DNA from: UBA2365 sp964594045
GTDB lineage: Bacteria > Bacteroidota > Bacteroidia > Chitinophagales > Saprospiraceae
NCBI GenBank assembly: GCA_964594045.1
Contig: CAZQKR010000031.1
Coordinates: forward strand, 1-49,747
DNA: 49,747 bases
Reading direction: 5' to 3'
Shown here: positions 17,887-24,664 of the stretch, one piece after another
Layout: each line of letters opens with the position of its first letter
Position numbering within the stretch: position 1 is the first letter of the stretch
Translations under genes and position numbers: made by a program
Notes under the pieces: generated by a model
Seen by the model: only the letters and a program-made list of their open reading frames with translations
What the model was told of the DNA's origin: nothing
The model's database searches: none

Positions 17887-18966
17887 TTAATGGATTAATT
17901 TTTTTACTTCTTCGATGATCTCATCCGTTGAAGGGACTATTCCACCCATCCTTCCGTAATGGGCCACTTTCGTTTTGCCTTCAACGACCAGTCTGATGTC
18001 TTCTACCATCTGGCCGGCACTCATTTCAACTGAAAGGAATCCTTTTACTTTTTCAGCATATTTTTTCATGATAGGAGCCGGGAAAGGGAAAAGCGTTATC
18101 GGACGCAGCAATCCCAGTTTTATACCCTGTTCTCTTGCAAGATCAACCGCTTTCTGGCAGATCCGTGCACTCGTTCCGTAAGCCACCAGGATCACTTCAG
18201 CATCTTCGCAAAGCGTTTCTTCATAAAGGACTTCATTTTCCATTATGGATTTATACTTTTTCTGCAAATGCCTGTTGTGTTCTTCCTGTACATCTGATTT
18301 GAGGTTCAGGGAAGTGATGATATTGTTTGGACGGTCTTTGGTCCTTCCGACAGTTGCCCAGGGAGACATTTCTCTGATCTGCTGTTCAGTCCAACGGGGT
18401 CTTTGTTCGGGTAAAATCACCTTTTCCATCATCTGACCGATCGCTCCGTCAGAAAGGATCATGACCGGCATCCGGTATTTGAATGCAAGGTCAAAGCCTT
18501 TTGCAACAAAATCAGCCATTTCCTGAACAGAAAAAGGAGCCAGAGTAATCATTTTATAATCACCGTGTCCACCACCCTTAACTGCCTGAAAATAATCAGA
18601 TTGTGCGGGTTGGATAGTTCCAAGACCGGGCCCTCCGCGTACCACGTTTACGATCAAACATGGCAATTCTGCACCCGCGAGGTATGAAATACCTTCCTGC
18701 ATCAGGCTGATCCCCGGACTGGATGATGTGGTCATCACTCTTTTGCCGGCGCCGGCACCACCGTATACCATATTGATGGAAGCGATTTCGCTTTCAGCCT
18801 GCAAAACAACCATCCCTGTACGATGCATCGGTTGCTCAACCATCAGATATTCCATGATCTCCGACTGAGGAGTGATGGGATAACCGAAGTAGCCGTCACA
18901 TCCGGCCAGTATTGCAGCTTCTGCCAGGGCTTCGTTGCCTTTCATTAAACGAACATTTTTATCCAT
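17887..18966 (-). CDS. vorB: 2-oxoacid:ferredoxin oxidoreductase, alpha subunit (VorB-like)
   Basis: Alpha chain (359 residues) carrying the pyrimidine-binding domain. The N-terminus has MKGNEALAEAAILAGCDGYFGYPITPQSEIMEY-type sequence (PITPQSE near 32-38), followed by TTSSSPGISLMQEG near 80. The RGGPGLGTIQPAQSDYF segment near 110 resembles chains annotated VorB (branched-chain 2-oxoacid, 3-methyl-2-oxobutanoate) more than KorA. Substrate calls in this family from sequence alone are unreliable, so 2-oxoglutarate remains possible. Ferredoxin-linked oxidoreductases are common in anaerobes but also occur in aerobic Bacteroidota. Confidence 0.85.
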   Translation of the reverse strand: MDKNVRLMKGNEALAEAAILAGCDGYFGYPITPQSEIMEYLMVEQPMHRTGMVVLQAESEIASINMVYGGAGAGKRVMTTSSSPGISLMQEGISYLAGAELPCLIVNVVRGGPGLGTIQPAQSDYFQAVKGGGHGDYKMITLAPFSVQEMADFVAKGFDLAFKYRMPVMILSDGAIGQMMEKVILPEQRPRWTEQQIREMSPWATVGRTKDRPNNIITSLNLKSDVQEEHNRHLQKKYKSIMENEVLYEETLCEDAEVILVAYGTSARICQKAVDLAREQGIKLGLLRPITLFPFPAPIMKKYAEKVKGFLSVEMSAGQMVEDIRLVVEGKTKVAHYGRMGGIVPSTDEIIEEVKKLIH

Positions 18967-19022
18967 TTTTTATGTTTTTTCCTTATATGAGCATTAATTA
19001 ACAATATTCTGGTGAAGCTTAA

Positions 19023-19271
19023 TTATGCAACTACCTTTTCCAGGTTTCCATCTCCCTTGGCTTTGTAAACCGTGATCACACCATCCGGACAGATCACTGC
19101 ACAATTGGCACACCCGATACACCCGTCAGCTATCAGTTCCATATAATGATAGCCCTTTCCATTGAATTCTTTCGACATGGCAATCACGTCAACAGGGCAG
19201 GTTTCAATACACAGGACACAGCCTTTACATTTATCTGTATCCACTTCAATATGTCCGATAATTTTTGCCAT
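19023..19271 (-). CDS. 2x[4Fe-4S] ferredoxin, delta subunit of the oxidoreductase
   Basis: 82-residue ferredoxin with two classical clusters: CKGCVLCIETCP and CIGCANCAVICP. The ATG at 19271 (MAKIIGHIEVD) is preferred over the upstream ATG at 19289, because it gives the normal family N-terminus. It is the first gene of the operon and supplies the electron-transfer subunit to the alpha, beta and gamma chains. The gap of 56 nt to alpha is the largest in the operon. Confidence 0.9.
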   Translation of the reverse strand: MAKIIGHIEVDTDKCKGCVLCIETCPVDVIAMSKEFNGKGYHYMELIADGCIGCANCAVICPDGVITVYKAKGDGNLEKVVA

Positions 19272-19850
19272 AACCGTAAATTTGAGCAATTAGCTTTAAG
19301 AATAAAAATTTATATAAATCAAAAATTGTAATTTTATATATGGAATTTAAATCAAATAAATCACAATCACAAAATTTAATTTTTTATCAGGGTACAAAAT
19401 TACGAAATCAAAACCGTAAATCCATCCAAAATGAGCAAGTTGTCAAAAGTTTAGAATGATTAAAAATAAATGGTTTTTCTTGCCATGCAGATCCATAAAA
19501 ACAATGTACATGTGCATCAATTATCAGCCTTATTATTCCTGCAAGCATGAATTCTTGTTAATTTTACCCATATTTTTGAAATCTTTATCCGGATCATGTT
19601 ATTCGGAGATCCCGGAATTGTTATCCGGCATATACTTTTGGGTACGAACGGATGTTCAACCATTGACTAATGTTTGAATAAGTCAGAATCAAATAACAGT
19701 TTTCTATTGAACAATAAATGATAATATATCAGGATCTTCAAGTGTAACATTCAGTCCATTTTGACCGGTCCGGAATGGATGTGATGATCAAAGGTTTCAA
19801 TTGCGTGCATAATGGTTGTTATAGCAGACTGAAAATTAATCAGCATAATT
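19272..19850. other. Divergent intergenic region between ferredoxin and AMP nucleosidase genes
   Basis: About 580 bp of AT-rich sequence. A 73-residue frame (19456-19677) has no credible composition. A leftward CAAAATTA (minus-strand TAATTTTG) at 19395-19402 is a plausible -7 box for the oxidoreductase operon. No clear rightward promoter is visible. Confidence 0.55.
19395..19402 (-). promoter_or_regulatory. Possible -7 box (TAATTTTG) for the oxidoreductase operon
   Basis: On the minus strand TAATTTTG matches TAnnTTTG. A TTTG lies 24 nt further upstream (19427-19430), slightly beyond the usual spacing. The leader to the ferredoxin ATG would be about 115 nt. Confidence 0.35.
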
Positions 19851-20621
19851 ATGAAAACAAAAAAGGAAATTGTTGAAAACTGGCTTCCACGTTATACCGG
19901 AATGCCTCTTGAATTGTTCGGTGAATATATTTTATTGGTCAACTTCAGCAATTATGTGGAGATCTTTGCCAAAAAATATGATGTTGCGATCTACGGCAAA
20001 AAAGTTGCCATGCAGGCTGCAACTGCCAACAATATCACCATCATCAATTTCGGCATGGGCAGCGCCAATGCTGCTACCATAATGGATCTGCTCATGGCCA
20101 TCAAGCCGAAAGCCTGCCTGTTCCTGGGCAAATGTGGCGGATTGAAAAGCATCAATGAGATCGGAGACCTGATCCTGCCGATCGCTGCCATCAGGGGAGA
20201 AGGTACCTCTCATGACTATTATCCTGTGGAAGTACCTGCATTACCTGCTTTTGCCCTGCAAAAAGCAGTTTCCACCACTTTACGTGAACACGAAAAGGAT
20301 TACTATACCGGAACAGTGTATACGACCAACAGAAGGGTGTGGGAATATGATGAAAAGTTCAAGGACTATCTCAAAAAAATCAGGGCGATGGCCATCGATA
20401 TGGAAACTGCAACTCTTTTCACAGTTGGTTTTCACAATAAGATTTCAGCAGGAGCCTTGCTGCTGGTTTCAGATGTCCCGATGGAGCCTGAAGGTGTCAA
20501 AACCACCGAAACAGACAAAAATGTAACTAAGAACTTTGTTCAGGAACACTTGCTGATCGGTATTGAATCACTCAATCAGTTGATCAACAACTCATTGACA
20601 GTCAGGCATTTGAAGTTTTGA
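19851..20621 (+). CDS. amn: AMP nucleosidase (Bacteroidota type)
   Basis: 256-residue phosphorylase-superfamily protein of the short Bacteroidota AMP nucleosidase type, which splits AMP into adenine and ribose-5-phosphate. Seen in sequence: the PNP/UDP-like glycine strand INFGMGSANAA near 64, the LGKCGGLK segment near 93, and AIDMETATLF near 178 with the Glu that binds ribose in this superfamily. The closely related purine nucleoside phosphorylases are the main alternative, but overall length and the N-terminal WLPRYTGMP stretch fit AMP nucleosidase. It converges on the MazG-like gene, and with the xanthine dehydrogenase operon it is a second purine-turnover function in the window. Confidence 0.85.
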   Translation: MKTKKEIVENWLPRYTGMPLELFGEYILLVNFSNYVEIFAKKYDVAIYGKKVAMQAATANNITIINFGMGSANAATIMDLLMAIKPKACLFLGKCGGLKSINEIGDLILPIAAIRGEGTSHDYYPVEVPALPAFALQKAVSTTLREHEKDYYTGTVYTTNRRVWEYDEKFKDYLKKIRAMAIDMETATLFTVGFHNKISAGALLLVSDVPMEPEGVKTTETDKNVTKNFVQEHLLIGIESLNQLINNSLTVRHLKF

Positions 20622-20636
20622 TAAACATAGAATGGC

Positions 20637-20987
20637 TTAATTTTTGGCGCTTCTCAGTTTTGGATTTTCCTTATGCCGGGTGTGATCCCTGCCGGTTTTT
20701 TTTTCGAAATTCTTTTTCACAGCTTCTGTCAGGTCGATCTTCATTTGGTTGGCCAGACAAACCAGAACAAAAAACACATCTGCCATTTCATCGGCCATTT
20801 TATCCTGAATATTTTCGGCATCTTCATCTCTTTTGAAAGACTGTTCTCCGTATTTCCTGGCGATCAGTCTTGCCAGCTCACCTGTCTCTTCCATCAGCAA
20901 TGCCATATTGGTCAGCTCATTGAAGTACCTTACCCCATAGGTTTTTATCCAATCGTCCACCAGATCCTGTGCTTGTTGAATCGTCAT
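20637..20987 (-). CDS. MazG-like nucleotide pyrophosphohydrolase
   Basis: 116-residue all-alpha NTP pyrophosphohydrolase of the MazG superfamily, probably a housecleaning enzyme that hydrolyses non-canonical NTPs. The metal-binding acidic signature is visible: EETGELARL near residue 32 followed by DEMADVFFVL near 68 (the ExxE...ExxD pattern). The C-terminus is short and basic. Its start overlaps the dtd stop by one base (TAATG), showing translational coupling with the quality-control gene dtd. Confidence 0.88.
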   Translation of the reverse strand: MTIQQAQDLVDDWIKTYGVRYFNELTNMALLMEETGELARLIARKYGEQSFKRDEDAENIQDKMADEMADVFFVLVCLANQMKIDLTEAVKKNFEKKTGRDHTRHKENPKLRSAKN

Positions 20988-21439
20988 TATTCCCTGGCTT
21001 TTGTGTCGATGATGATCGTAACCGGACCGTCGTTGATCAGTGAAATATCCATCATTGCACCAAAAATACCGGATTCCACAGGCAGACAGCTGAACTTTTT
21101 CAATTCAGCAAGAAATGCTTCATACAGCGGAATGGCTTTTTCAGGACTGGCTGCTTTAATATACGAAGGCCGGTTGCCTTTTTTGGTGCTTGCATGCAGT
21201 GTGAACTGACTGACCACCAAAAATGAGCCACTTACATCCCGGACACTGAGATTCATTTTGTCTTCCTCATCTGAAAAGATCCTTAGCTGAACGATTTTTT
21301 TCACCAGCCAGTCCAGATCTTCAGCATTGTCCTCTTCCTCAATGCCCAGCAGGACCAGTAATCCCGTGTCAATGGATGCAACTACATTTTGATCCACGCT
21401 GACGGCAGCTTGTTTAACGCGTTGAATGACCGTTCTCAT
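20987..21439 (-). CDS. dtd: D-aminoacyl-tRNA deacylase
   Basis: Dtd (150 residues) removes D-amino acids wrongly charged onto tRNA. It has the N-terminal MRTVIQRVKQAAVSV strand, the SQFTLHAST active-site segment near residue 77, and the cross-subunit Gly-Pro motif in NDGPVTIIID near 136. The length is canonical. It directly abuts the GlsB-like gene upstream and overlaps the MazG-like gene downstream, so it is in the same operon. Confidence 0.95.
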   Translation of the reverse strand: MRTVIQRVKQAAVSVDQNVVASIDTGLLVLLGIEEEDNAEDLDWLVKKIVQLRIFSDEEDKMNLSVRDVSGSFLVVSQFTLHASTKKGNRPSYIKAASPEKAIPLYEAFLAELKKFSCLPVESGIFGAMMDISLINDGPVTIIIDTKARE

Positions 21440-22381
21440 TTAATCCTGATTTACAGGGTGATATGTTCCGGTATACCTTTCTATTTTATCAGCGAAAATA
21501 TCTGCGATGGTGATCATGATACCTGTTTCTTCAACATTTCCAAAGGAATGATTAATGGAAGTACCAAATGACTTCATGGTATGCGACAGGTTCATATAAG
21601 CAGTGAACAGTGGCGGAATAAACTCATTTCTTGCCCTGACCTCTCTGTTGAGGATCTTATAATCCTCTTTATAATCCTTTTCCGTCAAAAAACTGCTCAG
21701 CACTTGCACATCAGTTTCGATAACCACCGGATAATTCGGAGTAAGCAGTTCTTCATGATCAGGAAAATGCTTTTGCAGGAAAAACAAGATCAGGTCTCTG
21801 GCCTCTCTGTTAAAATCAGGATACATCGTATTTTTCCCGAAGAAATACTTCATTTCAGGAAAGTCTACTACCAAAGAGCCAAGCCCGTCCCAAAGGTTGT
21901 CAAGGGCATAAAGGCCCTTTTGTCTGTTGACATTAGGCTGATAGTCAGGCTGGACGAATGCCCTCCCCAATTCCATGGTATTGTTCCAGTACTTCTCCAG
22001 AAAAAATCCGGAAAACTTAAAAAGTTTTGAAGTGGGACTTTGGGGAATACCTTCATCATTGGTTTTGATATCACAACCCATCAAAAACCTGTATCCTCCC
22101 ACAATAGACTCCTTATCGGGATCATAAACGATCAATTGTCTAAAAGGGGTTTCTGCCGTATCATAAATATCAATATCCTTTGCCTTTCCTGTACCGCCAC
22201 CGCTGCCTCTATAGGACAATTCCCTGAGCCGGCCAACTTCATCCATGAGCAGTGGAGATTCCACGTAACTGAAAGCATATATCTCATTTCCACCCCTTAC
22301 GGTCGGCCTGATGAATTTTATCCTTTTTAATTCCTGTTTGAGTTTTGTTTTGTTGAGTGGCGCTATGATCTGTTCCATCAT
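21440..22381 (-). CDS. GNAT-fold N-acyltransferase, GlsB-like (glycine lipid synthesis)
   Basis: 313-residue GNAT-fold acyltransferase of the hemolysin/OlsB-related group found in Bacteroidota. The sequence shows YAFSYVES near 29, LRELSYRGSGGGTG near 51, IVGGYRFL near 92 and ELGRAFVQPDYQ near 138, the last being the acyl-thioester-binding core of this group. In Bacteroides, GlsB transfers a 3-hydroxy fatty acid to glycine and GlsA adds the second acyl chain. The gene overlaps the upstream PlsC-type gene by 4 nt (ATGA), the pairing expected for GlsA/GlsB. Function is inferred from family and pairing; OlsB-type ornithine acylation is the alternative. Confidence 0.75.
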   Translation of the reverse strand: MMEQIIAPLNKTKLKQELKRIKFIRPTVRGGNEIYAFSYVESPLLMDEVGRLRELSYRGSGGGTGKAKDIDIYDTAETPFRQLIVYDPDKESIVGGYRFLMGCDIKTNDEGIPQSPTSKLFKFSGFFLEKYWNNTMELGRAFVQPDYQPNVNRQKGLYALDNLWDGLGSLVVDFPEMKYFFGKNTMYPDFNREARDLILFFLQKHFPDHEELLTPNYPVVIETDVQVLSSFLTEKDYKEDYKILNREVRARNEFIPPLFTAYMNLSHTMKSFGTSINHSFGNVEETGIMITIADIFADKIERYTGTYHPVNQD

Positions 22382-23280
22382 TTATCGTTGTCTTTGCTGA
22401 ACACATTTTTATTTGCAATATAAGCACTGTTAAAAACCAAATCCGGGTTCTTACCGAGTTCGTATACATATTCTTTAATGATCTGACCCCAGGCTCTGAA
22501 GCTGATCTCGTTTGTGATCAGTGTCCATGAAATGGGTTTGCCAATAGTAAAGGTTACTGTTTTATTTCTTTGTTTGACCAGTTCATCGGGAAGCAGAAAC
22601 ATTTCCAGGTTGGCTTTGATCCCCAGCCGCTTTCTCCAGATGGCTAAATTGTAGAAAAAATTGGAATTTCGTCCGTCAACATGCACCGGAATGATATTTC
22701 TTTGATTCTTAACCGATCTGGACACAAATGATGATTTCCAGACCAGGTCCTTGATCTCTCCGTTAATCTTCCTGGAAACCATACCAGCGGGGAAAATGAG
22801 CAACAGATTTTCAGCTTCAAAAGCCTGATTGATGAATTTCATGTTTTCGGCATTGGAGCCGTGTTTGTTGACCGGAGTAAAAATAGATTTTAAGTTGGGC
22901 AAAAGCATCAGGATATCATTGGTTAAAAAGGTAAAATCCTTTCTTATTCTACCCACCATCTGAATGATCCCAAGTCCATCCGCACCTCCCAGTGCGTGGT
23001 TGGCAGCAAGAGTATATTTTCCGGATTGCGGAATATTTTCAATACCCCGGATTTTAAAACTAATCCCGATCTCCTCAATCGCGGCGTCGACAAAATCCAG
23101 CCCCATTTTGTGCTTGTTCCGGAAAAGGAACTCGTTGATCCAATCCTGATGTATTTTCCTTCTGATAAAGGAAAAAACAAAACCGGGTATCCATCTGCTT
23201 AAAGCAGGAGATTTAGACTCAAATACTTTTTTAACATCCAGCGTTTTTTCGGTAATATGGACTTCATTCATTTTGCTCAT
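22378..23280 (-). CDS. Lysophospholipid-type acyltransferase, GlsA-like
   Basis: 300-residue PlsC-superfamily O-acyltransferase. The catalytic His-Asp pair lies in AANHALGGADG near residue 93. The spacing is His-x5-Asp rather than the usual His-x4-Asp, which I believe is normal for the Bacteroidota GlsA-like group. A membrane-binding FPAGMVSRK segment near 165 supplies the second block of the fold. Paired by ATGA overlap with the GlsB-like gene, it probably O-acylates the N-acyl-glycine to give a glycine lipid. A -7 box on the minus strand (TATATTTG at 23290-23297) lies only about 10 nt upstream of the ATG, implying an almost leaderless mRNA. Confidence 0.78.
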   Translation of the reverse strand: MSKMNEVHITEKTLDVKKVFESKSPALSRWIPGFVFSFIRRKIHQDWINEFLFRNKHKMGLDFVDAAIEEIGISFKIRGIENIPQSGKYTLAANHALGGADGLGIIQMVGRIRKDFTFLTNDILMLLPNLKSIFTPVNKHGSNAENMKFINQAFEAENLLLIFPAGMVSRKINGEIKDLVWKSSFVSRSVKNQRNIIPVHVDGRNSNFFYNLAIWRKRLGIKANLEMFLLPDELVKQRNKTVTFTIGKPISWTLITNEISFRAWGQIIKEYVYELGKNPDLVFNSAYIANKNVFSKDNDK

Positions 23281-23289
23281 TTAAACAAA

Positions 23290-23297
23290 CAAATATA
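23290..23297 (-). promoter_or_regulatory. -7 box (TATATTTG) for glsA-glsB-dtd-mazG operon
   Basis: On the minus strand TATATTTG is a perfect TAnnTTTG match. The distance to the ATG at 23280 leaves at most a few leader bases. An in-frame ATG at 23271 would leave about 10 nt of leader and could be the true start. Confidence 0.5.
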
Positions 23298-23387
23298 TAA
23301 ACTTTATGAGATTAATGGCCTAATGCCATGAAAAAGCAGGAAACAATTTGAACTGAAGTTTGAATGAGCAATTTACAGGGCCTTTTG

Positions 23388-24200
23388 TCAGATCAGTTTT
23401 TTCATTTGGGCATATTTTGCCGCATTTGTTTTCGTTCCTGAGCAGGCAAGACTGTTCTTTTTTTCATTGATTTGTTGTATTCGGTTTTCAGGACTTGGAT
23501 GTGTACTGAGAAATTCCGGCGGACTTGGCTGGCCTTTCATCTTTTCGAAAAATGCAATGGAGCCTGTTGAATTATAGTCTGTTGAGCACAGATACAAGAC
23601 CGCATTTTCATCCGCTTCAAACTCGTGCGTGCGTGAAAAGCGCAGATTGACCAGAGCTCCGGCAATTTGCTGAATGGATTGCTTCTCTCCGAGGACAGCA
23701 TTGAGCAAAAGTGCAATACCCATGTTCTTGGTCAACTGCCTGGTGGCATGTCTGAGGTCAGCATGCGCGATTTCGTGAGCGATCACGCTCAGCATCTGAT
23801 CTTCGGATTCAAGGAATTTGATCAGTCCTGTATATACATAGATCTGACCACCGGGAGCAGCAAAGGCATTGATCGTTTTATCCTCCTTGATGATATTGAT
23901 GTTCCATTGAAACTCATTCTTGTGCTTGATCTTATCGGAACTCAGTACCACATTCATCAATGATCTCATATAGTTGTAGATCTCTTTATTTCCGTTCTCT
24001 GGCAAAACAGGATAGTTTTTGGGATCGTTGCTGATCTCCTCCTTCAATTGGTTGCCCAGTTCAATATCATCCTTATAGGTGAACAGGTTGACATTGTCCA
24101 GCGATTCACCTGCCTTATTCAACACCGATTTGGCGTTATCGCAGGATAGAAATGAGGAAATCATCATGATGGTAAGGGATAAAAAAAGTACTTTTTGCAT
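23388..24200 (-). CDS. M48 family metalloprotease, lipoprotein
   Basis: 270-residue M48 peptidase with a lipoprotein signal (MQKVLFLSLT then SFLSC lipobox near residue 20). The zinc site HEIAHADLRH is near 142, with the third ligand in HEFEADENA near 192. This composition matches BepA/LoiP-like periplasmic proteases that act in outer-membrane protein quality control, although the TPR region of BepA is absent. A C-terminal LSTHPSPENRIQQI segment is typical of M48 proteins. It is probably anchored to the periplasmic face of a membrane. Confidence 0.88.
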   Translation of the reverse strand: MQKVLFLSLTIMMISSFLSCDNAKSVLNKAGESLDNVNLFTYKDDIELGNQLKEEISNDPKNYPVLPENGNKEIYNYMRSLMNVVLSSDKIKHKNEFQWNINIIKEDKTINAFAAPGGQIYVYTGLIKFLESEDQMLSVIAHEIAHADLRHATRQLTKNMGIALLLNAVLGEKQSIQQIAGALVNLRFSRTHEFEADENAVLYLCSTDYNSTGSIAFFEKMKGQPSPPEFLSTHPSPENRIQQINEKKNSLACSGTKTNAAKYAQMKKLI

Positions 24201-24342
24201 GTTTGAATATTATTTTTGACAGGCATTTGATTACATACCCACTAAACAATGGGATAAGCAATTGGTTCAGAGCAGTGTGTTTGAGTTGAGTCAGTTGACC
24301 ACTTTTTATGATGAAAATTGAATTGATTTATAGCATTTTCAA

Positions 24343-24549
24343 TTACTTCTTTTCCATTTTCTTTCTGGCAGAAGGTGAAAAAAGGTTGTATTTTCCTCTT
24401 TTAGTTTTTTCCAGTTGTTCATTGATATCCTTTTTGGCGATTTCCTCAGTAGGGCAACCGTATTTGGGACTGCAGGACGTCATCGATAAGGCCGCCAAAA
24501 GGCTGAAAATCATGATGCCGGTTAAAATAAAAAATTTTGTTTTGCCCAT
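24343..24549 (-). CDS. Small predicted lipoprotein (68 residues)
   Basis: Short open frame with a convincing lipoprotein signal: a basic start (MGKTKFF), a hydrophobic stretch and the lipobox SMTSC near residue 26, then a basic, Lys/Glu-rich mature part of about 40 residues ending in Lys-Lys. I recognise no family. It lies between the antiporter and the M48 protease genes in the same direction, with gaps of about 115 and 142 bp. Small lipoproteins of this kind are common in Bacteroidota and usually lack assigned function. Confidence 0.65.
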   Translation of the reverse strand: MGKTKFFILTGIMIFSLLAALSMTSCSPKYGCPTEEIAKKDINEQLEKTKRGKYNLFSPSARKKMEKK

Positions 24550-24664
24550 TTGAAAATGCTTTTTTAATTATGACTGAATAAAATAACGAATCCTCACTTT
24601 TTTTATTGGATGGTTTTTATTTATCGATGATCAAATTTTTTCAATTGCTTGATGATCTGCCCCT

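Noticed and set aside
19456..19677. 73-residue open frame in the ferredoxin-amn gap
   Set aside because: Irregular composition, no promoter box, no family signature; typical of chance frames in AT-rich DNA.
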